From: Sulfurimonas sp.
Lineage (GTDB): Bacteria > Campylobacterota > Campylobacteria > Campylobacterales > Sulfurimonadaceae
Direction: 5' to 3'
DNA: 64,000 nucleotides
Assembly (NCBI RefSeq): GCF_028713515.1
Contig: NZ_JAQTOD010000001.1
Location: 558,001 to 622,000, forward strand
Below the pieces are notes generated by a model. That model had not been told where the DNA came from. It saw nothing but the letters and a program-made list of their open reading frames with translations, and made no database searches. The translations under genes were made by a program, and so were the position numbers. Of the stretch, positions 1 through 8,108 are shown one piece after another. Numbering within the stretch: the stretch's first letter is position 1; each line of letters starts with the position of its first letter.

Positions 1-90
1 ATTCAGATCATTATTGTAAAAAACTGTAGAAACTTTATAAACCAACCCTTTTTCATCATCAGCATCTATCAAAACTCTGTATTGACTCAT
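1..90 (-). CDS. purU: Formyltetrahydrofolate deformylase, N-terminal part (cut by window start)
   Basis: Only the first 30 codons lie in the window. They start MSQYRVLIDADDEKGLVYKV, which matches the N-terminal ACT domain of PurU, the cytoplasmic enzyme that hydrolyses 10-formyl-THF to THF and formate. The ATG shares four bases (ATGA) with the stop of the upstream coiled-coil gene, so translation is probably coupled. The catalytic formyltransferase-fold domain lies outside the window and cannot be checked. Another ACT-domain protein is the alternative, but the KGLVYKVS pattern favours PurU. Confidence 0.7.
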   Translation of the reverse strand, partial: MSQYRVLIDADDEKGLVYKVSTVFYNNDLN

Positions 91-473
91 TTCTTAGATC
101 CTTTTTCAATCTCGCTAACTCTAGAATCGATAGAGACTAAAACATACTCTAAAAAATTAAGCGTCATATCTACTTTTGCTTCTATATTTGTGTTGTTTGG
201 TGCTTGAAACCCCTCAAAAAGGACAAGCATTCTCTCTCTTATTGATTCTAAGAAAAATAGTTCATTATTACTGTTTTGCTCTCGTTGTATTTCAGGTTGA
301 GCCTCCACTAAAGGCTCATATTTTTGCTCACGCTCAGATATATACTCTTCCCTTGTGTTTTGCTCATAGTTTATTTTTTGTTTAAATTCATGCGTTTGTA
401 TTAAACTATTTTTCTCAACCCCTATCTCTTCCATCTCTGCTAAAGTTGACAGTATTACATCTTTTAATTCCAT
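87..473 (-). CDS. Small conserved coiled-coil protein, function unknown
   Basis: A roughly 128-residue acidic, probably soluble protein with no signal peptide or membrane segment. Its N-terminus ([17 protein letters not shown]) and C-terminus (NFLEYVLVSIDSRVSEIEKG) look helical, and the middle is rich in Glu/Gln and low in complexity. A GTG codon 15 bases upstream is in frame, but its Shine-Dalgarno-like sequence would abut the codon, whereas the AAAGGTGG stretch is well placed for the ATG chosen here. The gene overlaps the TPR-like gene upstream by 10 bases and purU downstream by 4. In Campylobacter jejuni, as I recall, a small protein of this kind (the CiaD neighbourhood) also lies near purU. 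That is suggestive only. Confidence 0.6.
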   Translation of the reverse strand: MELKDVILSTLAEMEEIGVEKNSLIQTHEFKQKINYEQNTREEYISEREQKYEPLVEAQPEIQREQNSNNELFFLESIRERMLVLFEGFQAPNNTNIEAKVDMTLNFLEYVLVSIDSRVSEIEKGSKK

Positions 474-712
474 GATTTTAACAACCACCTTTCAAATTCA
501 TAAAACTCAATCTCTTCTTCCATCCTTAGGAAGAAATTTTTCATCTCTGCATTTACATTTAGAAACTTTTTTCTCATTCCAGAGAGTCTTCTGATAGCAA
601 TTTTTGCATCGCTGTTTGCTGGGTCTTTTTTTAAAATCTCTTTGTAAATTTCAAGAGCATCATCTTTTAATCCTTGAAGCTCATAGATATTTGCTAGAGT
701 TAATGTTTTCAT
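464..712 (-). CDS. TPR-like small protein
   Basis: An 82-residue protein whose first half ([20 protein letters not shown], then [12 protein letters not shown]) fits a single tetratricopeptide repeat with its A/B helices and the DP-N turn. The second half is a charged helix. It is probably a cytoplasmic interaction protein. Its ATG overlaps the leuB stop by four bases (ATGA), so it belongs to the leuD-leuB-purU transcription unit. No catalytic function is visible. Confidence 0.65.
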   Translation of the reverse strand: MKTLTLANIYELQGLKDDALEIYKEILKKDPANSDAKIAIRRLSGMRKKFLNVNAEMKNFFLRMEEEIEFYEFERWLLKSWN

Positions 713-1776
713 TTTGCTACATAGTTGGCAATAATGGTGCCCATTTCGCTTGTTGAGCAGACTACTTTAGCATCAAACTGTGCTAAATCTTTTGTTCTGT
801 AACCCTCTTTTAAAACCAACTTTATAGCGTTATCTATCTTATCTGCCGCCGCATTTTCGCCAAACGCATATCTAAGCATCATTGACGCAGAAGAGATTGT
901 AGCGATTGGATTTGCTATGCCCTGACCAGCTATGTCTGGAGCCGAACCATGAATTGGCTCATAAACTCCTATTTTAGCACCAACTGAAGCAGATGGAAGA
1001 AGTCCGATAGAGCCAGAGAGCATACTTGCCTCATCACTTAAAATATCACCAAAAATATTCCCTGTGAGCATTACATCAAACTGTTTTGGATCACGGATAA
1101 GCTGCATAGCTGCGTTATCAACATACATGTGAGAAAGCTCGATTTCTGGGTACTCTTTTGCTACTTCAGTAACAACATCTCTCCAAAGTTGAGAAACATC
1201 AAGTACATTTGCTTTATCGATTGAGCACACTTTTTTAGTTCTTGTCATAGCTATTTTAAACGCGTGATGAGCTATTCTTACTATCTCATCACGCGTGTAA
1301 ACCATGGTGTTCCAGCCTCTGTTTTCATCTCGCCCTTTTGGCTCACCAAAATAGATTCCACCAATAAGTTCACGAACAACCATCAAATCGACACCTTGAA
1401 CAATAGACGGCTTAAGAGATGAAGCATTTACTAGTTCATCATAAACTATTGCTGGACGAAGGTTTGCATAAACGCCAAGCTCTTTTCTAAATCTCAGTAG
1501 TCCGCTCTCTGGTCTTTTTTCACGAGGAAGGTTGTCCCATTTAAATCCACCGATTGCGCCAAATAAAACAGCGTCGCTCTCAAGTGAGATATCAATAGTC
1601 TCTTGAGGCAGAGGATCGCCAGTTGCTTCGTAAGCACAACCTCCCATCAAAGCCTCTTTGTACTCAAAATTAAAATCAAAACAAGATGAAAGGAAGTCTA
1701 AAACCTTAACCGCTTCATCTATAATCTCAGGACCGATTCCATCACCTTTAATTAGTGCAATTTTGTATGTTTTCAT
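709..1776 (-). CDS. leuB: 3-isopropylmalate dehydrogenase
   Basis: LeuB carries out the NAD-dependent oxidative decarboxylation of 3-isopropylmalate in leucine synthesis. The 355 residues are full length for the family. Visible motifs are GDGIGPEI near residue 11, the substrate loop [16 protein letters not shown], the catalytic YFGEPKGR region, [13 protein letters not shown], the metal-binding [14 protein letters not shown], and the NAD-binding [18 protein letters not shown]. The start codon overlaps the leuD stop by one base (TAATG). leuA and leuC are not in the window. Confidence 0.95.
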   Translation of the reverse strand: MKTYKIALIKGDGIGPEIIDEAVKVLDFLSSCFDFNFEYKEALMGGCAYEATGDPLPQETIDISLESDAVLFGAIGGFKWDNLPREKRPESGLLRFRKELGVYANLRPAIVYDELVNASSLKPSIVQGVDLMVVRELIGGIYFGEPKGRDENRGWNTMVYTRDEIVRIAHHAFKIAMTRTKKVCSIDKANVLDVSQLWRDVVTEVAKEYPEIELSHMYVDNAAMQLIRDPKQFDVMLTGNIFGDILSDEASMLSGSIGLLPSASVGAKIGVYEPIHGSAPDIAGQGIANPIATISSASMMLRYAFGENAAADKIDNAIKLVLKEGYRTKDLAQFDAKVVCSTSEMGTIIANYVAK

Positions 1777-2279
1777 TATTTACCTTTAATCTCATTTTGA
1801 GCAAAATTCATCAATCCACCGGCGTCAATCAGCTCTTGCATAAATGCTGGAATAGGAATAAAGTTGTAAGTTTTACCTGCTGTTTTGTTTGTGATTGTTC
1901 CATTATTCATATCAACAGTTATCTCATCGCCCTCTTTTATCTCGTCACTCTCTTTTAGTTCAAATATAGGAAGCCCCATATTGAATGCATTGCGATAAAA
2001 TATTCTTGCAAAAGTTGGAGCAATCACAGCAGCGACTCCAGCAGCTTTTAGTGCGATTGGCGCGTGTTCACGAGAGCTTCCGCAACCAAAATTCTCACCA
2101 GCAACTATAACATCGCCTCTGTTCATTTTAGCTACAAATTCTGGATCAGCATCTTCCATCACATGTTTAGCTAACTCCTCTGGTACTGATGTATTTAAAT
2201 AGCGTGCTGCTATAATTAAATCTGTATCAATATCTTTTCCAAAAGTCCAAACTTTCCCGTCAATATTTGCTTTTTGCAT
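1776..2279 (-). CDS. leuD: 3-isopropylmalate dehydratase small subunit
   Basis: Small subunit of the [4Fe-4S] isopropylmalate isomerase, partner of LeuC. The 167 residues are the short bacterial/archaeal-type length. The swivel-domain motif [10 protein letters not shown] sits at residues 65-74, followed by [14 protein letters not shown]. It is the first gene of the leuD-leuB-TPR-coiled coil-purU run; the large subunit gene is not adjacent, so LeuC must be encoded elsewhere. About 130 bases upstream separate it from the flgG terminator hairpin. Confidence 0.95.
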   Translation of the reverse strand: MQKANIDGKVWTFGKDIDTDLIIAARYLNTSVPEELAKHVMEDADPEFVAKMNRGDVIVAGENFGCGSSREHAPIALKAAGVAAVIAPTFARIFYRNAFNMGLPIFELKESDEIKEGDEITVDMNNGTITNKTAGKTYNFIPIPAFMQELIDAGGLMNFAQNEIKGK

Positions 2280-2370
2280 ATAAAAATCCTAAGTATTTAT
2301 TTAATTAAGTTTGCGATTGTAGCTAAAATGAAATTTTATTTTAATAAAACATAAAAAAACAGTTGGGGAT

Positions 2371-2407
2371 AAACAGCTTGATATTTAATAGTATTAAGCT
2401 GTTTTTA
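2371..2407 (-). terminator. Hairpin terminator after flgG
   Basis: An inverted repeat AAACAGCTT...AAGCTGTTT, extended inward by four more pairs including one G-T, gives a stem of about 13 pairs with an 8-base loop. It starts about 10 bases after the flgG stop. The T run after it on the minus strand is short, while the plus strand reads into GTTTTTA, so it may work in both directions. Confidence 0.55.
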
Positions 2408-2415
2408 GGAGATTT

Positions 2416-3204
2416 TTATCTTTTTAGATTGTTTGTAGTTTGTAGCATTTCATCACTGGTTGTGATAACTTTTGAGTTTGAATCATAGGCTCGTTGTCCC
2501 GTTATCAAATCAGTTAGCTCAACAACAAGTTCAACATTGCTAAGCTCAACAAAACCTTGTCTTAAATTGCCTAAGCCGTCTAAACCTGGAGTTCCTTCTA
2601 ACGGTTGACCAGAACTATCTGTCTCAACATACAAATTATCTCCCATAGAGTGAAGTCCGGCAGGATTTATAAAGTTAACTAGCGTAATTTGTCCAACTTG
2701 AGCTGCTTGAGCTTGTCCTGGCTGAACAACAGTAACTGTGCCATCTGTACCAATTGTTATACTTGTTGCATCTGGCGGTATAACAACTTCAGGAAGAAGT
2801 TTATATCCATCACTATTTACTAGTGTTCCATTTTGATCAACTTTAAAAGCACCGTTTCTTGAGTATGTCTCAACGCCAGTTGGAAGCTCAAGTTTGAAAA
2901 AACCTCTGCCGGTAACTGCAATATCTAGTTGATTATCTGTCTGCTTTAAGCTACCTTCTGCAAATATTTTATTGATAGCTGTAGGTCTGGAACCAAGACC
3001 AACCTCTATACCAGTAGGACTTTTGGTGGCATCACTTGTTGAAGTTCCAGCATACTCCATTACTTTGTACATAAGGTCAGCAAACTCTGCACGAGACTTC
3101 TTAAAACCTATCGTGTTGACATTGGCAATATTATTTGCAGTCGTGTTTATTTGTGTCTGCATTCCTATCATCCCGGTAGAAGCAGTGTAGAGTGATTGCA
3201 TCAT
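2416..3204 (-). CDS. flgG: Flagellar distal rod protein FlgG
   Basis: FlgG builds the distal rod of the flagellar basal body in the periplasm. The 262 residues are standard. The N-terminal rod motif (SLYTASTGMIGMQTQINTTA, then NNIANVNTIGFKKSR) and the C-terminal coiled-coil segment (GFVELSNVELVVELTDLITG, then QRAYDSNSKVITTSDEM) are both present. It follows flgF by three bases and shares its promoter. ATGATG gives two possible adjacent starts; the first is used because GGATAATCT precedes it at suitable spacing. Confidence 0.95.
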   Translation of the reverse strand: MMQSLYTASTGMIGMQTQINTTANNIANVNTIGFKKSRAEFADLMYKVMEYAGTSTSDATKSPTGIEVGLGSRPTAINKIFAEGSLKQTDNQLDIAVTGRGFFKLELPTGVETYSRNGAFKVDQNGTLVNSDGYKLLPEVVIPPDATSITIGTDGTVTVVQPGQAQAAQVGQITLVNFINPAGLHSMGDNLYVETDSSGQPLEGTPGLDGLGNLRQGFVELSNVELVVELTDLITGQRAYDSNSKVITTSDEMLQTTNNLKR

Positions 3205-3207
3205 AGA

Positions 3208-4029
3208 TTATCCTTTTTTGGCAATTTTATTTATAGCGTCGTTGTTCATATCATCCATCTGTGTGCTCATAGCCTTTTGATACATCCCTACTAGGCGGTT
3301 AGTCTCTATCATTTGTGTCATCATACCAATTGCGTTAACATTGCTTTTCTCAACAAAACCCTGTAGAACAGCACCACTGTTGTCTGCACTCTTTAGCTCA
3401 CCTTCCCCATCATATCTATATAGGTTATTGCCCTCTTTTTTTAAAAGTGCCATATTGTCTGGCTGGGCGATAAAAAATTTAGCTCCTTGAGCAAACTTAG
3501 CACTATTTGGTATGGCTGTGACTATCTCGCCATTTTTACTTATTTGAAGAGCAGTATCCTCTTGATTTATTCGCATAGATTTCTTAGATGTAAAATAGTC
3601 ACTTGGCAAAACCTCAAAACCGCCCTTAGTTGTGATTGTTCCTTCATCATTTACTGTAAAAGCACCATCTCGTGTGAGTCTAATCCCCTGGGGTGTTTTT
3701 ACTAAAAAGAAGAGACCTTCCTTGGAGAGAGCCAAATCTAGTTGATTGTCACTTTTTTGCATAACGCCAAGAGAGTGATCTGTGTATGAATCTACTATTT
3801 GTGGCGCTTTATTTAGAGATCTATTTAGAAATTGAGCTGCTTCTTTGGTTTGATTTGCAAGTGGTAAATCATCCCTCGCTTCTTTATAAAGACGCAAAAA
3901 ATCTCCTATGACTATATTGTCTTCTTTAAAACCAATAGTGTTCATATTGGCAAGATTGTTTGAAATAGTGTCTAGACGATTAAATTGAGTGACCATACCA
4001 GCCGCTGAACTATAATATCCACTTTGCAT
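3208..4029 (-). CDS. flgF: Flagellar basal-body rod protein FlgF (FlgG2-type)
   Basis: A 273-residue rod protein paralogous to FlgG. It has the N-terminal signature YYSSAAGMVTQFNRLDTISN plus NLANMNTIGFKED and a C-terminal helix (GFVEKSNVNAIGMMTQMIET) typical of proximal rod/hook proteins. In epsilonproteobacteria this slot beside flgG is labelled flgF or flgG2. The gene leads the two-gene rod operon, behind a sigma-54-like promoter about 30 bases before the start codon. The FlgF versus second-FlgG assignment is less certain than rod membership. Confidence 0.85.
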   Translation of the reverse strand: MQSGYYSSAAGMVTQFNRLDTISNNLANMNTIGFKEDNIVIGDFLRLYKEARDDLPLANQTKEAAQFLNRSLNKAPQIVDSYTDHSLGVMQKSDNQLDLALSKEGLFFLVKTPQGIRLTRDGAFTVNDEGTITTKGGFEVLPSDYFTSKKSMRINQEDTALQISKNGEIVTAIPNSAKFAQGAKFFIAQPDNMALLKKEGNNLYRYDGEGELKSADNSGAVLQGFVEKSNVNAIGMMTQMIETNRLVGMYQKAMSTQMDDMNNDAINKIAKKG

Positions 4030-4060
4030 AGGTGCCCTTTAGCTCTGTTTTTTGTAGCTA

Positions 4061-4078
4061 AAGCAATGTGTGTTCCAA
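4061..4078 (-). promoter_or_regulatory. Sigma-54 (RpoN) promoter for flgF-flgG
   Basis: The minus strand reads TTGGAACACACATTGCTT, matching the TGGCAC-N5-TTGCW consensus with the invariant GG and GC dinucleotides exactly 10 bases apart. It lies about 30 bases upstream of flgF. Rod and hook genes are commonly RpoN-dependent in Campylobacterota, so position and sequence agree. Confidence 0.7.
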
Positions 4079-4105
4079 GTTGTGTTAATTGAGTAAAATA
4101 TCTGC

Positions 4106-4570
4106 TTAGTAAAGATAAGCAGACTCTTTTGGCCACCTATTTACCGTAAGTTTTGAAAACTTATCGAGATAGTCCCAAAAATCATCTTTTATGGCTTGGT
4201 CAATATCTAGTTCCATAAGCACGCTTCTAAATGTACCAAGCCACTCATCTCTAGACTTTAAATATATAGAGAAGTTTTTATGAATATCAATCATGTATTG
4301 GTCTAAATCCTTGCCTCTCATCTCATCATCATAAATAGAGGGTCCACCACAGATTTGAATAAAAAACTTTGTATTCCTCTTTTTAACCTCTTCAAACTCT
4401 CCATGATCTTGTGGAAAAAAGTGAGCAATATCACCATGGTAGATTTCATCATAAAATTTATACATAAGCTCCTGCATGCCATTGTAACCTAGTGCTTCAT
4501 AAAAGGCAGGATTAGGATTATTAAACTTCACTCTCTCACCCTTGGTTGCTTTTGTTATCTCAAAACTCAT
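4106..4570 (-). CDS. Truncated haemoglobin-like globin
   Basis: A 154-residue single-domain globin with a short N-terminal extension. The 2/2 globin pattern shows in YNGMQELMYKFYDEIYHGDI (helices A/B), FFIQICGGPSIYDD (the GGP turn before helix E/F), HKNFSIYLKSRDEW with the likely proximal histidine, and the G-helix RDEWLGTFRSVLMEL. Such proteins bind O2 or NO in the cytoplasm. The Trp in RDEW resembles the group II/III G8 tryptophan. It is transcribed divergently from rpoD. The exact group and any NO-detoxification role are inferred. Confidence 0.75.
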   Translation of the reverse strand: MSFEITKATKGERVKFNNPNPAFYEALGYNGMQELMYKFYDEIYHGDIAHFFPQDHGEFEEVKKRNTKFFIQICGGPSIYDDEMRGKDLDQYMIDIHKNFSIYLKSRDEWLGTFRSVLMELDIDQAIKDDFWDYLDKFSKLTVNRWPKESAYLY

Positions 4571-4686
4571 ATTTACCCCTGCTATTTTATTTGATTAGAA
4601 ACTGTCTAGTTTATAGGGAACATTCCAAAATAAATTTTTATTTTATACAAATTTACCATAAAAAACACAAAATTAAAATATTTGGG

Positions 4687-4692
4687 TATAAT
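4687..4692 (+). promoter_or_regulatory. -10 box of the rpoD promoter
   Basis: A perfect TATAAT in the context TTTGGGTATAATCC, preceded by A/T-rich sequence with no clear -35 box, as is usual for epsilonproteobacterial sigma-70 promoters. It lies 42 bases before the rpoD ATG. Confidence 0.6.
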
Positions 4693-4734
4693 CCAATTTT
4701 TAAAAATCCTTCAACTCCATAAGGCATAATCTAT

Positions 4735-6606
4735 ATGACAGCTAAAGATCTCAACAAATCTATCGACGCATTTTTTGCAAATCAGAAATCAAAAGAGTGT
4801 TTAACTTACGAATCAATCATAGAGCTTTTTGACAAACAGCCATCAACTGCACAGATAAACAATATGTTTAAACTTGCAGTAAAAAACAAATCATGTATTT
4901 TTACCTCTTCTGAGCATGCAAAACTTCTTAATGATAAAGAAGCTCAAGCTAGAAAAAATGCTCAAAGAAAGATGCTTGAAAATAATGAAACAGATAAGTT
5001 TGACATACTAAAAGAGCATGAGCTTCTTGAGTGGTCTCGTTCTGATTCGCCAGTTCGTATGTATCTTCGTGAAATGGGTCAAATTCCACTTTTAAGCAAA
5101 GAAGAAGAGATAGAGATATCTAAAAAAATCGAGGGTGGAGAGAGCATTATTATAGATGCAATATGTTCTGTTCCATACTTGATAGAGTTTATTTTAGACT
5201 ATAAAGAGCCTCTCATCAACCGTGAAAGAAGAGTAAAAGAGCTCTTTAGAAGCTTTGAAGATGAAAAAGAAGAAGATGCAGATAGCGGCGAAGAGGTTGA
5301 TGAAAACGAAGATGATGAAGAAGGTGAAGAGAAAGAGAAGGTTTTAACTGTAAAAGATAAAACAAGGGTTGAAAAAGTAACAATCAGCTTTAAAGAGTTA
5401 GAAAAAGCAAAAAAAGAGTGGATAAAGCTCGCTGAGAAGATGCCAGAAAATTTAGATGGCGAACTTACTTTAGAGATTTTTCAATACTTTTTAAATGTAA
5501 CATTCAAAAAATCTATCTTAAAAGAAAAACTTTTAGAACTAGGACCAACTTCAAAGCTTATAAATGAGCTTGTTAAAGCTATGGAGACAGCGCTTAAGAG
5601 TGATGAGGGTTATGATAAAGAGTTAAGAAGACTGGAGTATAAACTTCCACTTTTTAATGCGACTCTAAAGGCTAATCATAAAGTTTTGATAAGCAAAATT
5701 TGTGATCTTACAAAAGAAGATATTTCCGGTATGGTTCCAGAGGCGACCATGGTTAGCACATACATGGAGATTAAAAAACTAGTTCAAACCAAAGAGGCAT
5801 CAAAAAATAGTTTTGACATGGAACCTGAGAAACTTATGGATATTTTAGAGCAGATTAAAAGAGGTAAAAATATCTCTGAAATCTCTAAAACTAAAATGGC
5901 AAAATCAAATCTTAGACTTGTTGTATCAATCGCAAAAAGATACACAAATCGTGGATTACCGTTCCTTGACCTTATCCAAGAGGGAAATATTGGACTTATG
6001 AAAGCGGTTGATAAGTTTGAATACCAAAAAGGTTATAAGTTTTCAACATATGCAACTTGGTGGATTCGTCAAGCGATTTCTCGCGCTATTGCAGACCAAG
6101 CAAGAACTATTCGTATTCCAATCCATATGATTGAGACTATAAACCGTATCAACAAAATTATCCGTAAACATCTTCAAGAAAATGGCAAAGAGCCTGATGT
6201 TGAGACAATTGCCGAAGAGGTTGGACTCTCTGTTGAGAAAGTTAAAAATGTAATAAAAATCACAAAAGAGCCAATAAGCCTTGAAGCTCCAATCGGAAGC
6301 GAAGATGATGGAAGATTTGGTGATTTTATTGAAGATAAAACATCACTATCTCCTTCAGATGCGATATTAAAAGATGATTTAAAAGTTCAAATTGAGAGTG
6401 TTTTAGAACAACTAAATGAGAGAGAGAAAGCTGTTATAAAACTTCGTTTTGGAATTATGGATGATGAATCTGATAGAACCCTAGAAGAGATAGGCAAAGA
6501 GTTAAATGTTACAAGGGAGAGAGTTCGTCAGATAGAATCAAGTGCTATTAAGAAGCTCAAACATCCTAAAGTTGGTAGAAAACTTAAAAATTATATGGAA
6601 GAGTAG
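4735..6606 (+). CDS. rpoD: RNA polymerase primary sigma factor (sigma-70)
   Basis: Housekeeping sigma factor, 623 residues. An N-terminal region 1.1-like domain precedes region 1.2 at about 104-133 ([20 protein letters not shown]). A non-conserved acidic insert of Glu/Asp runs at about 176-202. Region 2 (about 388-455) contains [40 protein letters not shown] and [12 protein letters not shown] for -10 recognition. Region 4.2 near the C-terminus ([20 protein letters not shown]) contacts the -35 box. AAGG about 12 bases upstream supports the ATG. It is probably co-transcribed with the following gene, 11 bases downstream. Confidence 0.97.
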   Translation: MTAKDLNKSIDAFFANQKSKECLTYESIIELFDKQPSTAQINNMFKLAVKNKSCIFTSSEHAKLLNDKEAQARKNAQRKMLENNETDKFDILKEHELLEWSRSDSPVRMYLREMGQIPLLSKEEEIEISKKIEGGESIIIDAICSVPYLIEFILDYKEPLINRERRVKELFRSFEDEKEEDADSGEEVDENEDDEEGEEKEKVLTVKDKTRVEKVTISFKELEKAKKEWIKLAEKMPENLDGELTLEIFQYFLNVTFKKSILKEKLLELGPTSKLINELVKAMETALKSDEGYDKELRRLEYKLPLFNATLKANHKVLISKICDLTKEDISGMVPEATMVSTYMEIKKLVQTKEASKNSFDMEPEKLMDILEQIKRGKNISEISKTKMAKSNLRLVVSIAKRYTNRGLPFLDLIQEGNIGLMKAVDKFEYQKGYKFSTYATWWIRQAISRAIADQARTIRIPIHMIETINRINKIIRKHLQENGKEPDVETIAEEVGLSVEKVKNVIKITKEPISLEAPIGSEDDGRFGDFIEDKTSLSPSDAILKDDLKVQIESVLEQLNEREKAVIKLRFGIMDDESDRTLEEIGKELNVTRERVRQIESSAIKKLKHPKVGRKLKNYMEE

Positions 6607-6617
6607 TCAAATAACAG

Positions 6618-7301
6618 ATGACTTTTGAGCAACAGTGGATAGAAAACGATTACAATCCTTTTGTTATTTTTGATAAAAATGCAAAAGTATTGTCCTTGAA
6701 CTCTGAGGCTCAGTTTCTTTTAGGCGTTGCAACTACGGATGAGCTCTTTAGTATTGCAACAACTTATGCCAATGTTTCGTTTGGTTTTAAGACAACATTT
6801 ATAGAGTTAGAATTTGGAAGATATAGCTTTTTTGCAATTACCATTGGATATGAAAATGAGAATGAAATAGGTATAAAACTATACAGAACACCATCATTTA
6901 AGATAAATAAACCAAAACCAAGTGGCGAGCTTATAAATATCTATGCCTTAGTTGATTTGTGTATCTCATCCAAATCCATCAACTCAAAAATAGAGTTTAC
7001 AAAAGATTTTGACCCAACTATCCCAGAGATTACAATCGACTCAAACAGTTTTATAAAAGTTCTTAGTAAAGCATATGAGTGTTTTGAGCAAAACAGTAAA
7101 ATAAATACAAAAATATTTTATAGAGTTGGTGAGCATATAAAATATGAGGATAAAAAATATAGTATTTTTTCTATTGAAATAAGTGCAGAAATTATAGATA
7201 AACAAAAAATAAATACTTTAGAGGCTTTAACGGCGACTGCTAGTTTTTATATAGAGATAAAAAAGAGTATACTCATAAATATTCCAATGATTACTGCTTA
7301 G
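6618..7301 (+). CDS. PAS-like protein linked to rpoD, function unknown
   Basis: A 227-residue soluble protein. Residues about 1-85 (QWIENDYNPFVIFDKNAKVL, then SLNSEAQFLLG) look like a PAS sensory fold as found at the start of histidine kinases. The remainder resembles a degenerate dimerisation/ATPase region (LVDLCISSKSINSKIEFTKD, ITIDSNSFIKVLSKAYECFE), but I see no phospho-acceptor His box, N box or G boxes. It starts 11 bases after rpoD, so it is likely in the same operon. Its stop codon overlaps the stop of the convergent membrane protein. A signalling role is an inference. Confidence 0.55.
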   Translation: MTFEQQWIENDYNPFVIFDKNAKVLSLNSEAQFLLGVATTDELFSIATTYANVSFGFKTTFIELEFGRYSFFAITIGYENENEIGIKLYRTPSFKINKPKPSGELINIYALVDLCISSKSINSKIEFTKDFDPTIPEITIDSNSFIKVLSKAYECFEQNSKINTKIFYRVGEHIKYEDKKYSIFSIEISAEIIDKQKINTLEALTATASFYIEIKKSILINIPMITA

Positions 7302-7801
7302 TTAAAATCTTTAGAAGCGATATGCCCAATAACTATACCTAGCAGTAATGATGGAAGGTACACTGCAATATTTAAAAGTTCATTGTTTTTTAGAGCAATA
7401 AATCCTAAAATTAAAAACAGATATGGAACAAGTCTAAATGGTGAAAAACCAGCTTTTGAGCCTTTTTTGATATCTTTTATATTTAAAATTTTTATCTTTT
7501 CTCTCTCATCTTTGATCACATCTTTAAAATCCTTTTCTACTAATGACTCTTCTTGTTTTTCATCATTAAAAAGTTCATACGGATCTTCTATCTCATCAAG
7601 AATGTCTCTTTTTTCATCTATATTTTCTGCTAAAACTTGCGTTATTATCATCTTCTTATAGGCGATTGACGAACCTAAGATAATAAAAAAACTACTAAGA
7701 AATGAGATTTGAAGATTAATAAAAAATTCAAATGAAATTATATTCGTAAGAAGAATAAAAAATTCTACAAGAGCTATAAATCTAATAGTTTTTTTCACCA
7801 T
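7298..7801 (-). CDS. Membrane protein of unknown function
   Basis: A protein of about 167 residues with two N-terminal hydrophobic segments (FIALVEFFILLTNIISFEFF and a second ending FFIILGSSIAY), a charged Glu/Lys-rich middle, and two C-terminal segments (RLVPYLFLILGFIAL, IAVYLPSLLLGIVIG). It overlaps the AtpZ-like gene upstream by 20 bases. ATG codons also lie 12 and 15 bases further upstream; this one was chosen because GAGG sits just ahead of it. The context suggests a role with the ATP synthase assembly-type protein, but no family was recognised. Confidence 0.6.
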   Translation of the reverse strand: MVKKTIRFIALVEFFILLTNIISFEFFINLQISFLSSFFIILGSSIAYKKMIITQVLAENIDEKRDILDEIEDPYELFNDEKQEESLVEKDFKDVIKDEREKIKILNIKDIKKGSKAGFSPFRLVPYLFLILGFIALKNNELLNIAVYLPSLLLGIVIGHIASKDFN

Positions 7802-8108
7802 AATCCTCGTCATCATCTTCTTTTAGCTTTTTCTTGATAGCGTAGCGAGGTTTTTTTGCTAGCTCTTCATACTCTCTTATCTGCTTTGAGTAAGCCTTAT
7901 AAACATTTGAGATAGCTGCAGCAATACCTATAAAAATACCTATCCACAGTGTCCATCCAATTCCAGTATATTTTTTAAGCAGTATCCCGATTCCCACACC
8001 CATAGCAACTGCCACAACTATAGAAATTCCTAAAGATAGATTATCAGCCGCCTCTATAATAGGTTTTATTCTAGGAGCTTTTTGCTCCTCTTTATTTTTC
8101 TCAGCCAT
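7782..8108 (-). CDS. AtpZ/AtpI-family membrane protein
   Basis: A protein of about 108 residues with two transmembrane helices ([20 protein letters not shown] and [20 protein letters not shown]) separated by a short loop and followed by a charged tail rich in Lys, Asp and Glu. This matches the AtpZ/AtpI family associated with F-type ATP synthase. The ATG overlaps the hemL stop by eight bases; a longer GTG start 27 bases upstream lacks a ribosome site. I recall the hemL neighbour order from Campylobacter too. Confidence 0.75.
   Translation of the reverse strand: MAEKNKEEQKAPRIKPIIEAADNLSLGISIVVAVAMGVGIGILLKKYTGIGWTLWIGIFIGIAAAISNVYKAYSKQIREYEELAKKPRYAIKKKLKEDDDEDYGEKNY

Noticed and set aside
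4037-4063. Hairpin CTTTAGCT/AGCTAAAG just upstream of flgF as a translational control element
   Set aside because: The upstream arm lies before the transcription start implied by the sigma-54 site, so the full hairpin would not be in the mRNA.
4617-4630. GGAA-TG-TTCC inverted motif ahead of the globin gene as an NO-regulator operator
   Set aside because: The arms are only four bases and do not match the NssR-type site as I know it.
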